Origin: Monosporascus cannonballus
Taxonomy: Eukaryota; Ascomycota; Sordariomycetes; Xylariales
Reading direction: 5' to 3'
Assembly (NCBI GenBank): GCA_004154925.1
Contig: QJNS01000028.1
Coordinates: 248,001-312,000 of the forward strand
Length of the DNA: 64,000 bases
How positions within the stretch are numbered: the first letter of the stretch is position 1; each line of letters opens with the position of its first letter. Below are positions 32,653 through 44,617 of the stretch, piece after piece. A model generated the notes under the pieces. The model saw nothing but the letters and a program-made list of their open reading frames with translations. It was not told where the DNA came from and ran no database searches. The position numbers were made by a program, and so were the translations under genes.

Positions 32653-34844
32653 CTTCTTTTCTTAATTCCTCGACGAAAGAGAGGGTTGAATAGGTTGTTG
32701 AATTATCAGCCAAAACCCCGAACTTGGTGGTAGGAGAGCTGCCTTCATATCGGAGCTGCATCGGCGAGTTGGGAAGTCTAGGAATGCCGAGGTAAACTGA
32801 TTGCATCACTTACCAGTGCACGTTGTTCGGCTCACTTCAGCGGGGAGCCGAGCCTGTGAAACGGCCTGTACTTGGCGGTAGTCTTAGCGGCACGGCATTC
32901 AACCAGCGCTGAAAGAAGTGCCTAGGCAATCCCGCTATTGCACCCCGCAATCCCTTGTGTTTTACCGCCTATAGCACATTCATCATTACTACCCAGTAGT
33001 AGACGTTGGGAGCGGACGTGGTCACATGTAAGTCGCTAGGGTTTAGTAGAATTACACATCAACTTTGAAGCGGGAAAGAGAGAATCAACAGTTCAGGTAG
33101 CCCCTCCGATCTCACAGCTCCCTGCTCTATATCACCTAGCTCCCTTTTCATTATTGTGAGAGGGGCTCGCCCTGTGTGGCTAGTTTAAAACATCATTCGA
33201 CTAGGCCCTGTCAGCGCAAATCATTACGACGGAAAGTTCCTTATACCCTGCTAAGAGGCAGCTCCTCCTATGGTACAAAAGCAAGGGCATTTATACGTTG
33301 ATCATCTAGGTGATACGTACTACGTAAAGCTTCAAGGTAGGTTTTAGTATGTAAACCATCAAGATCTACGACAAGTCGTTAATACTGGCCCGTCAAAGGC
33401 GGCTTCCCTCTAGGTAACAAGTGCTCAGATCAGTAAACACTCCCTCAATGTAGGTCGTTCTCTTTATGATGGGGCCCCCGAGGGGTGGAAGGTAACCGCA
33501 GATCAACATGCTACTGTCTCGTATCGAACTAATGACCCCAGCGTTGCACCCAACCAGGTAAGGAGAGATCTGAAGTTACTCTTGCGCAAACGGTACGATA
33601 TTGGGCTTCAGCGGAGTAGTGCTACTCATGTAGGCATGTTAGTGGAGCACATGCAATTTTGCCCATTAGAAGGAGGAAATGATTGCGGCCTCAGATGTTA
33701 GTAGTACGCTCCCCCCTGGGGCCAAGTCATCTATGATCCCTGACTGTCACATCAGAGATGGACCGGCACCCAATATACATACCGCCCTCTCCTCCGCACG
33801 AAGCCGGATGGTCAAGGGATCGGACAGGAACCCTGACCTTAAAGGGATGGATGACTGAGTGCATTGTTGTCTTCAGCACATGCCTAACGTGTACGTATAC
33901 CGTTACAGTCCACTAATTTGGTGGTGTGTCTTCTCTTGCCCTTTTCCGACATGCCTACTGAGTGCTAATGGGAGCTAGGTAATTCACAGGCAACCCCCCT
34001 TTTAGGAACCACGGCAAGTAGGGGAGGTTATACATGTTTGGTTATGTCGGTATGTATATTTATATCTCAACCCCCGTCTTCTCACGTCAAAAGTTAGCTT
34101 CGGCTTCCTCATTATAATGCCGTTCTACTATTAAATCCATCAGCCCACCTCCTGCCACTAGAAAAGCCGTTAAAGTCGGTCTGGGGCCAAAGCAATAACA
34201 AAGCCAACCAATTAAGCTGTCACGTGAGGGAACTATGCCAGATGTAGGAAATGAGCGCCTCTAAACCTGGACACGCCAACAAGGATTAACGCCAGCCTCC
34301 GTTACGACCCCCACTGAACACGTTTGAGAAGGCTTTACTTGATGAATCTCTCAAACCGAGTCATGGATTGAAACGAGTCCCAATTCCCTCGTTTTTGCAT
34401 CTCGTTGCTTTTACAGTATTCCGTGCACTTCTTTTCCCACCTTCATATCCTGTCGCGTCGTATAGATGGCTGTGATAATAACGACTACAACAGACAGGCG
34501 GGCCTGATGATCACTTTACTTAGCAATACATAAATTACACTACAGTACCTCGATAGCCCGGGCTCCGGCGCCGAGGAAAAAAAAAAAAAAAAAAAAAAAA
34601 GAGCAAAGGGCCGCGGCCGGGCTATACCTTCTGTAGCTATCGACACTAGAATTGCTAGGTCAGCCGTTGGTGCAAATTCTGAATCAGAACCAACCGCGTT
34701 CGCCGAAGGCATCGAAGGCTGCCTTGTGCACACAGCCAGCAGCATCCGCCCGCCGCACATCATCTGTTCTGTCTATCTACCCTTGCATGGCTATAAGCCG
34801 TCAATGAGAGGCAACCGCCGCATGCCCAATTTGCTACCGTCATT
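32653..34844. other. 2.2-kb spacer, no recognised gene
   Basis: Lies between the divergent PMP47-like and Abp2-domain genes. All frames are broken by stops and I see no RNA gene. A 24-A tract is listed separately. The two ends should hold the promoters. Confidence 0.4.
34577..34600. repeat. Poly-A tract of 24
   Basis: An uninterrupted run of 24 A flanked by GC-rich sequence, about 245 bases before the Abp2-domain gene. It may be a nucleosome-excluding promoter tract or the tail of an old retroposition. No target-site duplication is obvious. Confidence 0.85.
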
Positions 34845-36914
34845 ATGGCTACGGTCATGGCGATACAATCCAGCATCAACGGTGTCCACCACTCTATCAT
34901 CCCGTCGCCGAGGACCCCGGAGCTGAGACCAACTCTTCCCAGCAGGTTCGTGACGAGTGCAACCATCGAGGATGCTTACGTGAGCTTTATTCTCTATTGC
35001 AATCCGGCAGTGCCCCCAGATACGGACACTACTACCCTCAGAGAGGCGTTCCGGACGCCGCCCAAGAGTGGCGGCAAGAGCTTCAGTACCTTCACCCTGT
35101 TCCAATTAATTAAGCAACTCGGCGACAAGGAGATCAAGACGTGGGCCGAATTGGCCTTGAAATTAGGCGTTGAACCACCGGACCAGGACAAGGGCGAGAG
35201 CTCCCAGAAGATACAGCAATATGCTGTTCGATTAAAGGTATTTGGCGATTGACCGCACCCTTATCCCTTGCGAGGCATAGCTTACACGTGCTAGCGATGG
35301 ATGCACTCGATGCATGTTAATGCCTTTTTTGATTACCTGTTGGAGAACCCGCATCCATACTGGACCCAGGTGCCCTCTAGTTCGGATCCCATCTGCGAGG
35401 ACGGCAGAGATGGTGTTGCAGCCGAGGACGACATGGCTCTGAGAGCGTTATTGCCTCATATCCGGCCACGGAGGGGTCGAAGGAAGCCGGAAGATGAACC
35501 CCTGAATAAGTCACCGTCTCAGCGGCCAAGGCTTGACTCGCCGCCGCCGGCATCGAATGGCGATGGCAGGCAGTCCCGGCCGGAGCCGATGGATTCATGG
35601 GCTTCGCATCCGGAGAATAGAAGTTCGTTTGTCTTCCCACCGATCGATCAGCCCCGGTCGAGCGTGGTGCCCGGACCAGACTCTATGTTTCCCTGGAGTA
35701 ACGATTCGACTCGCACCCCCATGTCGGCCTATCCACACTCGGCCTTGACACCGGCCACCAGAGGCTCGTTTTGGGGAGATTCGGAACCTCTATCGGCTAT
35801 TACACCATCTAGGGCCAAACAGCTTACTCGCCGCCACGGAGCAAAGGTTGTGTCTTCTGCCTGGAGAAGCGGTGGGTCGTTCACGGGAGCGAAAACTAGG
35901 GGACGGCCACCAATAAGTCGGTTCAACGAGCCCCTCTCCGCCTTCCCTGAAGGTAATAAGAGCTTCCATTCGATAACTCTTGATCACAAAGTCCCTACTC
36001 CGGTGACGACATCCGCGCCCACATCTGCCCCAGCTTTTCGGGCAGACCCTTTACCGCAGCCCAGGGAACCAGAACCGGTGCAGCCTCCCACCTCGAGGCC
36101 CCCTAGGCCCAGTGGCCTTTCCCTCCAGGTACCGGAAAGAGTCGGGGGGTCTGTGAGGCTGGCGACGCCGCCGCCGCCACCATTAGTGTTAACACCCCCC
36201 CCCGGGACTAACACCAACGGAGAAAAGGCATCGCACTCCACAGTGAGGAGAGCCCCCGACGCGTGGAACTATACTATGCTTAACCCATCTTCGCCCTTAT
36301 TCACCAACCCTACAGCTGCCGGTAATTCAAATTGGAAGATGGAAATCAAATTCGACGATGACATGGGAAACTGCGAAGAGATCGAGTGCCTATTTGCCTC
36401 AGAGTTGTTGGACGCCGACTGGTTCGACGAGAATGGGCAGCAGGTGGAAGTCGGCTCAATGGAAGAGGTGTTCGCTCTTGTCAGGGCGAGTATCGAGAAT
36501 ATATCGAAGGAGGCCAAGTCGAAGGAGGCGTTCCTTCTCAACCTATCGTGTCTGGCGGGAGCCGGACACATGCTGAGGACGAGCAAGTCCAGCGTCCAGA
36601 GGAAATATGTCGGGCCTGATTACACCGAATACCTTTGCGGGTGGGAGCTCCAGTACGGGGCCATAAAGGGCAAGTTCTCGTCGGTAGACCGCGTGCCGCA
36701 CTCGCGGTGGAAGAAGGGCTACATGAAGACCCCGACAGGCGACCCGGACCCGTTCGAGATCGACGCCGTCCCTGCCGAGGGTGACGCCGCCGCAAAGTAC
36801 TGGCGCAGGAGGTACGCGAGCCTCCTACAGGCAGTCAAGTCGCGGAACGACCACATCAACGGCTTCAAGAAGCATAGCCTCCAGTTTATGAAGACCCCGC
36901 CGGGAAATGGTTAG
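34845..36914 (+). CDS. Abp2-domain protein (ARS-binding protein 2)
   Basis: Exons 34845-35237 and 35295-36914 encode about 670 aa; the 57-nt intron joins AVRLK|RWMHSMHVNAFFDYLL. The N-terminal block YVSFILYCNPAVPPDTDTTT ... FRTPPKSGGKSF ... WAELALKLGVEPPDQ ... HPYWTQVPS is the fungal Abp2 domain, named after the fission-yeast ARS-binding protein Abp2. It is probably a nuclear DNA-binding factor; its exact role in filamentous fungi is unclear. A long Pro/Ser-rich, disordered middle (PPIDQPRSSVVPGPDS and PPPPLVLTPPPGTN regions) follows, then a conserved C-terminal part from about residue 425 (WKMEIKFDDDMGNCEEIECL) to the end, which includes KYWRRRYASLLQAVKSRNDHI. It appears intact. Confidence 0.88.
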
Positions 36915-39900
36915 CATCGGGATGCATGGACCTGCCGTCATAGCATATGTTTATATTACATTTTTAGGAGCCGCAGTCAGTTATGTTTTTCGCCCTTTCT
37001 CTGATTATGTGCTCTATTCTAAGTTTCTGCATTTCACCGTGTTGGTATTCGATACGAGCGTCTCTGTGCATGCATATATGGATGGGCGTCGTTAGATGAG
37101 CGGCAGGGGATACCGGACCTTTGTGCTTGTTATCATGCCTGCATGGGAATTGGATACATCGAGATGTGCGGTGGCCGCAAGCAGGCGGGTCACCTTCGTG
37201 CGAGCTGGGCTGCGTGAGTGAGAAGGGGGCGATAAGAGACGGGGAGGTTGGTGGTTGGGTGAACGGATGGGAGATATGCGAAGTAGATACCCCCTAACCA
37301 GACCGCGCCCACTGGAGCGCTGTAGTGACGTGTCCAAGGACCAAGTCCACTGATCGCAGACGTGAAATTCTGCTGTAATTTGTACGTTTTCATGATATCA
37401 TCAAAAACATCGGCAAAATGTAAGAAGCACACACAAGTAGGTCATCAGATCCAGCCGGAACCCCAAGGAGACCACCCACACATATGTGGCCCCCAAGGCT
37501 AGACGCTTCCAGGTATTATCTGCTTGGAGGCGACAACGCATTAGCTGCAGCAGTTTTCTAGGAGGCGCGTAGCACTCTTTTTCGATTCGCCCACATCGAC
37601 CCAATCGCCTTCTGCAGGAAAAGCTACTTGTAGCTATACCTATTTTGTATTATTATACATGTATTAACGTCTATCCTTGTAATTAATGCAAGATCGTATT
37701 CGGCGTGACGAGACGTTTTATATCTGGCTAGCTGCCGATTTGAAGTATTATTACTTGTAATTTGAAGCCTTACTCGCCGCGTACCGTGATGAAAATGTTT
37801 TAAGTAAACCTGAAGAATTAAAGGGGAAAAAAAGACAGCAATATCGTCAACGTTAACATTTAAAGTACCTGCGTACTCTCATTTTTATCCTGTAGCACAA
37901 CTCAACGAAGCGTCAGTAGGGCTATTAAGTGGTTACTACCGTGTAAAAGGTTTTTAGCGCTAATTGGCTTCCATTTTAGGCCTAGCACCTTCAGAAAAAA
38001 TTGTTACCGCTAACGCCTTGCCACCTTTATAGGAACCGAATCCGGGTCACAACGGCGGCGAGGGATATAATCATAGAAGGGCCGCTGTCCTTCGTAGGCA
38101 GCAGAAAGGAGAAGAGTAAATCTCGAACCGAGATCCCCTTGATCGAGATGCTCCTATAATAAGTGACGAATACAGTAGCGGTCGGCCGCGCCGCTCTCGG
38201 TGATTTATAGTCGAAATAGACCACGCCCCTATGTTGACTTTCTTACGTCGGATCCCTGGGGATAGACTGTTGTATAATATATCCTACATAGTCGACCACG
38301 GCATATAAAGTTCCACGGAGCATTTTCTTAGGTATTTAGTTTTCCCACTAGGGGCCCTGAACAATGATCCCTATACAACGCTCGTAGAGAAGATGAGCAT
38401 CTTGTATAAGAGTCGCCTGTGTCATAGCACGGGTCACCGTGTCTGCTACCTATATGTTTGGGAGCCTATCACAGCTTGCTCTTCGCTTTTCATAATAACA
38501 GCCATGTCAGCCGAACAAAGCTCAGGGCATGCATTGATCCCAACTCACTATGCCCTCAACTCAATGGGTAGATCATGCGTCCTCCAAGTATAGACGGACA
38601 TCTTGTCCATCGGGGTGGACTTCGAGTGACTATGGACCTCGCAGAGGCAAGTTAGGGCTCCAGAAGGATTCCAACCTAGATGCTATCAAATGTTTCTTTC
38701 CATAGGGCTTCCCAAGGCGGCGACCCCTATTCCGCCCCTGTAGCTACGACACTCCCGCAACGGCGTAGTTCTTTTAGTGCACATCTGATCCCACAGATCG
38801 ATTATCATGCTATTATGGACGACCACGAATGTTTCAATAAGGCGGACATCTCTTGAAGCAAAGGCTCAACTGTGTAATTAACATTGTGCTACAGCTAGTA
38901 TTATGGCTATTCGGGGCTTGGGCTTTACCAGTATATAGCATCTCCCAACGCTCCCGAATGGAGCCCAAATCAGGCCAGACTGGTACTTATTCCCACGAAT
39001 AACTGTCGGCTTTCAATCAGCTTGAGTCTGTGAACCTTCGCAGTAACGCCATCTACAGACATCGCGTGAAAACGGTAAAAAATAGATTCGACCTGTGGCT
39101 ACGCCTCAATAGAAGAAGAAGTAGCCTTTCAGTAAATATGGTGACTATACTGGGGTGTCTCTCAGTCTTGGGGGTTTATTTCTGCCACCAAATACTTTGG
39201 CCTTCCGAGAGAGAGGCAGTTAAGGCTGGCTCGCTAAAACATAAATGGAATTGCATGGGAAATATTATATGCGTATTGATCATCCACCTACTCATATATA
39301 AGCCCTCTGCCTCAATAATCTATATATGCTCCGAAGCTATGAGTTTGGCTGACAGTTCGAATCCAGGTTGCTACCAAGTTTACTACCTTTAGCCTCTTGA
39401 CATGACTCTTATAGAACCAGATTTCACCTACCGGTTCTTATACCACGTATGGTCATAGTGATATATGCGCTTAGTGACGCATGCGTTCAGTGACGGTATT
39501 CATATAGGGGCGCAATGCGTATACTGACGAGTACTTATCCAGCAAGTCTTTGGATGACAACCCCTACATGGCAAGCCCTATTAAACGGGGAATATTGCAC
39601 ACACCAGTTTTGATAGGCAGGTTCCCACAAGATGAGGTTTGCATGACAATATTTTCGTCGAGTTTACGGACCGGTTCTGCTGACAAGCCATGTCGAAGAG
39701 TTCTCACCCCGAGTTCTCCTGTGAGTTGTGTCAATGATGTCCTCACCTCTTCCATAATCCTTTACTCAAAATGGACATTCTAAACTTAGTCGTGCGCATT
39801 AACAGCGACGCCTGAAGTTCCACTCTTCTTTCTCCCACTGGCTTCCGGTGTGGGATCACAAGAACATCGTTACCCCTGAAATCCTCTGCTTCCTTTGACT

Positions 39901-40806
39901 GGGCCTCGGACCAGAACCCTACATATAACCGCACAAGCCCTTCCTTCATTTTACTTGACTTATAAAGCACGATATTGTGAATATCATCGACTGGAGATCC
40001 CCATTCCTTCATGTACATTCCAGGGACAAGTACTGCGAGAATATCATCGCCTCCCTGAAGACTTTCTTTTTTCCTCATTTGGTCCAAGAACAGATGCCTA
40101 CGAACACAATCCCCTACAGTCTCCGTGACGCTTGGCCGAATTCCGGATCACTTCCTGCCGCCGTCAACGACTGCCGCCTCTGTTTTTGTCTTCGACAACT
40201 CGGTCGCGCGTAGACTATTGTACGGGCATCGTCGCCCCTGAAGTCTCCGCCTCTTTTGCAAACATTCCCAAGCAAGGTGATACACAAACAAACCATCTCA
40301 ACCCGAACCCATTCGCAACTCGTCCTCTCCGGCTTACCATCTTCCATCCCCATTGTCCTTCTCTTACTCTCGACACCTCCTATTGGTTTGACATTCGGCA
40401 ACTGTTGTATGAACAATCTGCACGGCTGAAACTCGCCTCGAGCGGGGCGAAATGCTGACGCACCCATCTTACCGGTAGGACTAGTAAGCTCAAGGACCCG
40501 AGGCATAAGAAAGGAGAGGCTGCCAATTACCGAACTCATCATTTGAACTTCACATCAAACCCGCTTACCGACCGAGGGCGGACCAAACCGACGCACCCCT
40601 CTGCCGGAGCTACCGGTGGGCTGGAGAGCCCGAAGCCCAAGTGAGGAGATTCTGCCAGTCCCCAGGTGAAGGACTGACGGTTGTGCGAAAAGCCACTGCT
40701 TCGCCTCACCGGTTTCCTCGACCCCCGAGCAACGTCAGAAGCCTTACCTTGATATGCAAATCTGTCCATAGCATCCCTAACGGAGAAGCTCTATTTCGTC
40801 AACATC
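36915..40806. other. Gene-poor 3.9-kb region
   Basis: No gene could be supported. 37.6-38.0 kb is AT-rich. 39.8-40.7 kb contains degenerate repeated segments (see the separate entry). Open frames are short, on both strands, and without recognisable motifs. Confidence 0.45.
40451..40660. repeat. Diverged direct repeat upstream of the ankyrin ORF
   Basis: Two copies about 125 bases apart share GACGCACCC, then TACCGGTRGG and, after a gap, AGGAGANNCTGCCA (first copy about 40451-40536, second about 40588-40662). The alignment is by eye and contains indels. It looks like an old tandem duplication. Confidence 0.45.
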
Positions 40807-41649
40807 ATGTCTTGCCACCGCAGTGCTCTGTCAATGGCCTGTAAGTCCGGCGAGCTACCTCTACTTCGACGATGCCTCGAATGCGGCGTCCCAATTAACG
40901 ACCCTTTTCGACGATGTTCCTGCGGGGTGGATTGTGAATATAACGAACTCACTCTCGGATATACCCCTTTGATGGCGGCGGCTACCAGCCCCGCCAACCC
41001 CCTGGAGATGGTAGAATACTTGCTGGAAAAGGGAGCCGACCCCAATAAGCCTTGCGAATCCTGGGCTGGCTTGCAGGAAACTCCCCTTCAGTTTCTGATT
41101 ACCCATTATATCAGCTCCATGGACATGTACAAACATAGGGTCTTCCGCATCCTGGAGCTCTTGATGAGTTCAGGCGCTGATCCTAACGCTAGAGGCGACC
41201 CCGAGAGCTATTTCCCGCTGCACATGGCGCTAGCCGGAGCCCACGGTAACTCAGACTGTCCCCCGGAGATAACCTGGTTACTGCTGGAGCATGGCGCGGT
41301 TGCCTTAATAGATAAGGAGAGCCGGCCCGGTGATGACGCGTGGACGGATGCCCTGTCGGCGCTTATCAAGAAGAACGTCGACACAAAGGGGGCCGACATG
41401 AAATTCGCGCAGAAGCTGGACCTCGTCTTACGGCATCACCCTAAAGCGCTTACGGACACCGCTTGGAGCGGGCCCCTGGATTTCATTCTAGGACGCCCTT
41501 CCTGTCGCAGCAAGGCCTTGCTGAAAGTCGCCCTTCGGCACGGCTGCGACCCCAACGCCCCCTACCGCCTCGCCGACTCGGACGATGCCGACAGCACCTC
41601 CCCGATAAGGCGGCTCTGCAAGAGCATGGCCCATATGGCGTCGTCTTAG
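40807..41649 (+). CDS. Ankyrin-repeat protein, C-terminally truncated
   Basis: A single-exon ORF of 280 aa starts at a clear ATG (MSCHRSALSMACKSGE). Ankyrin units show as GYTPLMAAATSP ... MVEYLLEKGADPNKP, ETPLQFLITHY ... ILELLMSSGADPNARG, YFPLHMALAGAHG ... WLLLEHGAV and ALLKVALRHGCDPNAP. The ORF ends at TAG (41647-41649) in the middle of a repeat. Reading on in the same frame gives DMLRMLLEAGADPDLW before a TGA at 41734-41736. The TAG therefore looks like a nonsense change of a CAG codon, of the CpA-to-TpA kind RIP favours. The protein may still be made in a shorter form. The partner and role are unknown; such genes are common in fungal accessory DNA. Confidence 0.75.
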   Translation: MSCHRSALSMACKSGELPLLRRCLECGVPINDPFRRCSCGVDCEYNELTLGYTPLMAAATSPANPLEMVEYLLEKGADPNKPCESWAGLQETPLQFLITHYISSMDMYKHRVFRILELLMSSGADPNARGDPESYFPLHMALAGAHGNSDCPPEITWLLLEHGAVALIDKESRPGDDAWTDALSALIKKNVDTKGADMKFAQKLDLVLRHHPKALTDTAWSGPLDFILGRPSCRSKALLKVALRHGCDPNAPYRLADSDDADSTSPIRRLCKSMAHMASS

Positions 41650-44617
41650 CAGGAAGACGCCAATGCGCTGGACATGTTGCGGATGCTGCTGGAGGCCGGC
41701 GCTGACCCTGACCTGTGGGCGGACGGTGAGGACTGAGTGGTCAAGAGGGCCCTCCGGGTCCTCAATGCCTCGCCTCCGTCACCGGAGCGCCTCTCCACAC
41801 GGAGATGAAGACCGCGGTTCGCCCGGTCCGGCAACACGGCGCCTCGCCGGATCGTTGCAGGCTTCGGCGATAGGGTGACGGCTTGTGCACCAGTTGCACA
41901 GGCTGCGCTCCGACAACGCTTCCCACAAGTCGATTATCTTCTCGCCGTTTACCACGTTGCTCCGGCTAATCGAGTGGCGGCTCCAGCCGGCAGGCATTTC
42001 CACGGTCATGCTTTGACGACAGCATGGCGTCAGCTCAGCAACCCTCCACCATGTCTGTGCCAGCCGAGCTCAGCCTCCCCTCCTTTCAACCCTGCGCGAG
42101 ACTCAGTGCGAGTGACGGCCCGGGATCCGAACATGGTCACCTCCAGGCCCCCATCGGAGACAGCCCGATCGGCGAGCGGCGAAGTTGAGCTGTTGCTGGG
42201 GGGTATGGCACCGACGCCAACACCTAGGATCGCCGGCCGCTGCACCTAGCTCTGCCGGTCTATCTCCGAACCCTAATGCGCTTGGACGCCCTAGCGAGTC
42301 GGAACATGCTGAGGCCAAGAAAGATAACAAGCCGCGCGCGCTGCTGTTCAATCTAGATAGCATTCAAGTTAGGCGTCGATGAATACTAAGCGCCAAGCCT
42401 TTGATTTGTATGTACTTTCTATGTCTAGTAGGTGAAATATGGAATGCGGGCAAATATTTCCGGGTTATTATAGTAACAGGAAATCTTACTATGAATATTT
42501 GACCCTCGTAGTAACGATGTTTTAGATTATTTGCTTCAGATGGTATAAGGCGTAGTCACTATGGACTATGTTTAGAGATCGTTTAATAGCGCCGCGAGAG
42601 CCAAATCGAATTAGTATCTAAATTATATTCTTGGGGACTAGAACTAGGGGGAAGTTCCCGGTAAGACAGATGAGGTTGAGTTACGTCGCAAACCCGACCG
42701 GCATCTTCCTACGTAAGCAACTAAAACGGCGACGACGCTTATGCTAGTCTTAACCGGCGTGCGGTTAATCGGTGGAGAACCGGGACTTCTTCGATGAACA
42801 AGAATTTCTAGACCACGGTGGGTACGGGCTATGACGAATTCCACGATGCCAAAGCCTGCTCTGGAACGTCGGCTTGCACTAAATCTTTGTTCTCTGTCCG
42901 TCGCGATGACGAAAGCAAGCTATTCGTATCGTGCATATCTAGTATGTAGGGTTATTAGGAGACTGTGTTGTCGGAGAATTACCTATAGATCAACGATCGG
43001 ATCTTCGAGCCCCTCACGAACGGGCGGCGGGCTTGATCAGATCTCTGACCTATTTCTGTTTCCCGGGCCACGCAGAGTACGTAAGTATGTAGATACTGTC
43101 GTTAGCACTATCCTCGCCATGGACTAGAGAGCTAGGGGCCGTGTATGTAAATCATCCATATCACACTACCTTGGTAGGTATGCAAGCCGGCCTCCCGTCT
43201 TGGTGATCTCGCACAACACGGGGTTCGACCATGAGGGGGACGTGTCTCTCGTCTACTGACACAGATTCTAAGGCGAGAATAACAAGTGCAACACACATAT
43301 TGTACGTAGCATTGGAGCCAAGATAACAGTGAGACCAGAGGGGAACTAATGCAGGGGAAGTTACCCATTTGCCATTGGCTGACTCGCGGTCGGCAGATGT
43401 GGTCCGAGGTCCTGTCGTGCAGACTCGTGCCTCTTGGCCAGCCAGGTTTATTTGAAACGCCGGGGGGAGGGCGCCTCCGCGTTTCTAGTGGTTGTTGGCC
43501 AATTATGGCGGCCGCACAGGGACCCCTAAATTTTTACCTTTGTGCAACCGCTGTAACCAACCCATGGCCATCCGTCATGTTAGGGACGGATCAAAAAAAT
43601 GGCTTCAACATTTTCTGGGAAGAGAGGGCGAGAGCTCCAACAGAGTAAAGCGGCCCCCTGAGATTATTCAGGACATCTACGATGAAAATTGGATGTACGT
43701 ATACTCAATTCGTCTATCTTCTTTTTCTCGGGTGCTACATGGGATGTAACTAACAACTACCTAGTATTAGCTTGATAACGGCGAGGTACCTACTACAGAA
43801 GTGGCCTTTGGACTGGGACCCGCAGCAAACCACACAAGATGACGCGGACTGAAGAACCAGCCGAAGCAGGGGACCGCGAAGTTCTGGCTAACGGAGCAGA
43901 TGTCCAAAAAAGAAATAAAAATAAAGGAAAAGCAAAAGTCACACTCCAGATTCCGATTTGATCAAGTGGTTACGACTGACTTGGGTATAGTATGGGGGTG
44001 TATGTAGCGTGGTGCACGGTTCGTAGTACTACTACCTGACTGACTTTGTGCCATTACGTCCAAGTCGTGAAAGGCGAGGGATTACTACTGAGTATGGTAT
44101 AAAACATCTCCACAATCCCGTCGACTAATCTCCGATTCCTGCTCTTCGGCATCATATATGGCAGTCCCACCCGCCAGCCAGCCAGACTCCATGAATATGA
44201 GGGGTCGATAGATTCGCTTCACCGGCATCTTTCGTTTCACCTTCATTGGTTCGTTCAATTCTACCGCCGAGTCTCTATACGGATTTCCTTTCTCCCCTTC
44301 ACTTTCCCATCCTTTCTGGACTACGGCTATATCTCTGTCTTTAGGCCCTCATCCTATCTACGCTTTATGACTTCATTGTGTCAAGGCGTAAAGTCTTATA
44401 GAATTCCAACTCGTTCTGACTACCCGAGCGTGATCGCCTTCGCCTGTGCCCGGCATCAATCTTTTTTATCCAGCGCCCACCTCGCATTTGATCGCCTGGG
44501 GCCATATTGATTCAAAATAATAATTGATGCGCCCACTTCGTCACCGTCGAATCTGATGGGCGCATATCGCATGTCCGTGTAATTGGGCGTTCTCGACATT
44601 GCCCTCCTGAACACGCC
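41650..44617. other. 3-kb spacer after the ankyrin ORF
   Basis: The first 90 bases continue the ankyrin frame beyond the premature stop. The rest, including AT-rich DNA at 42.4-42.6 kb, has only short frames without recognisable motifs. The last few hundred bases should hold the promoter of the channel gene. Confidence 0.4.

Noticed and set aside
38027..38224. Apparent similarity of short minus-strand peptides at 38.1 kb and 42.7 kb
   Set aside because: Only scattered residues agree and the nucleotide alignment is near chance, so I do not claim a shared repeat.
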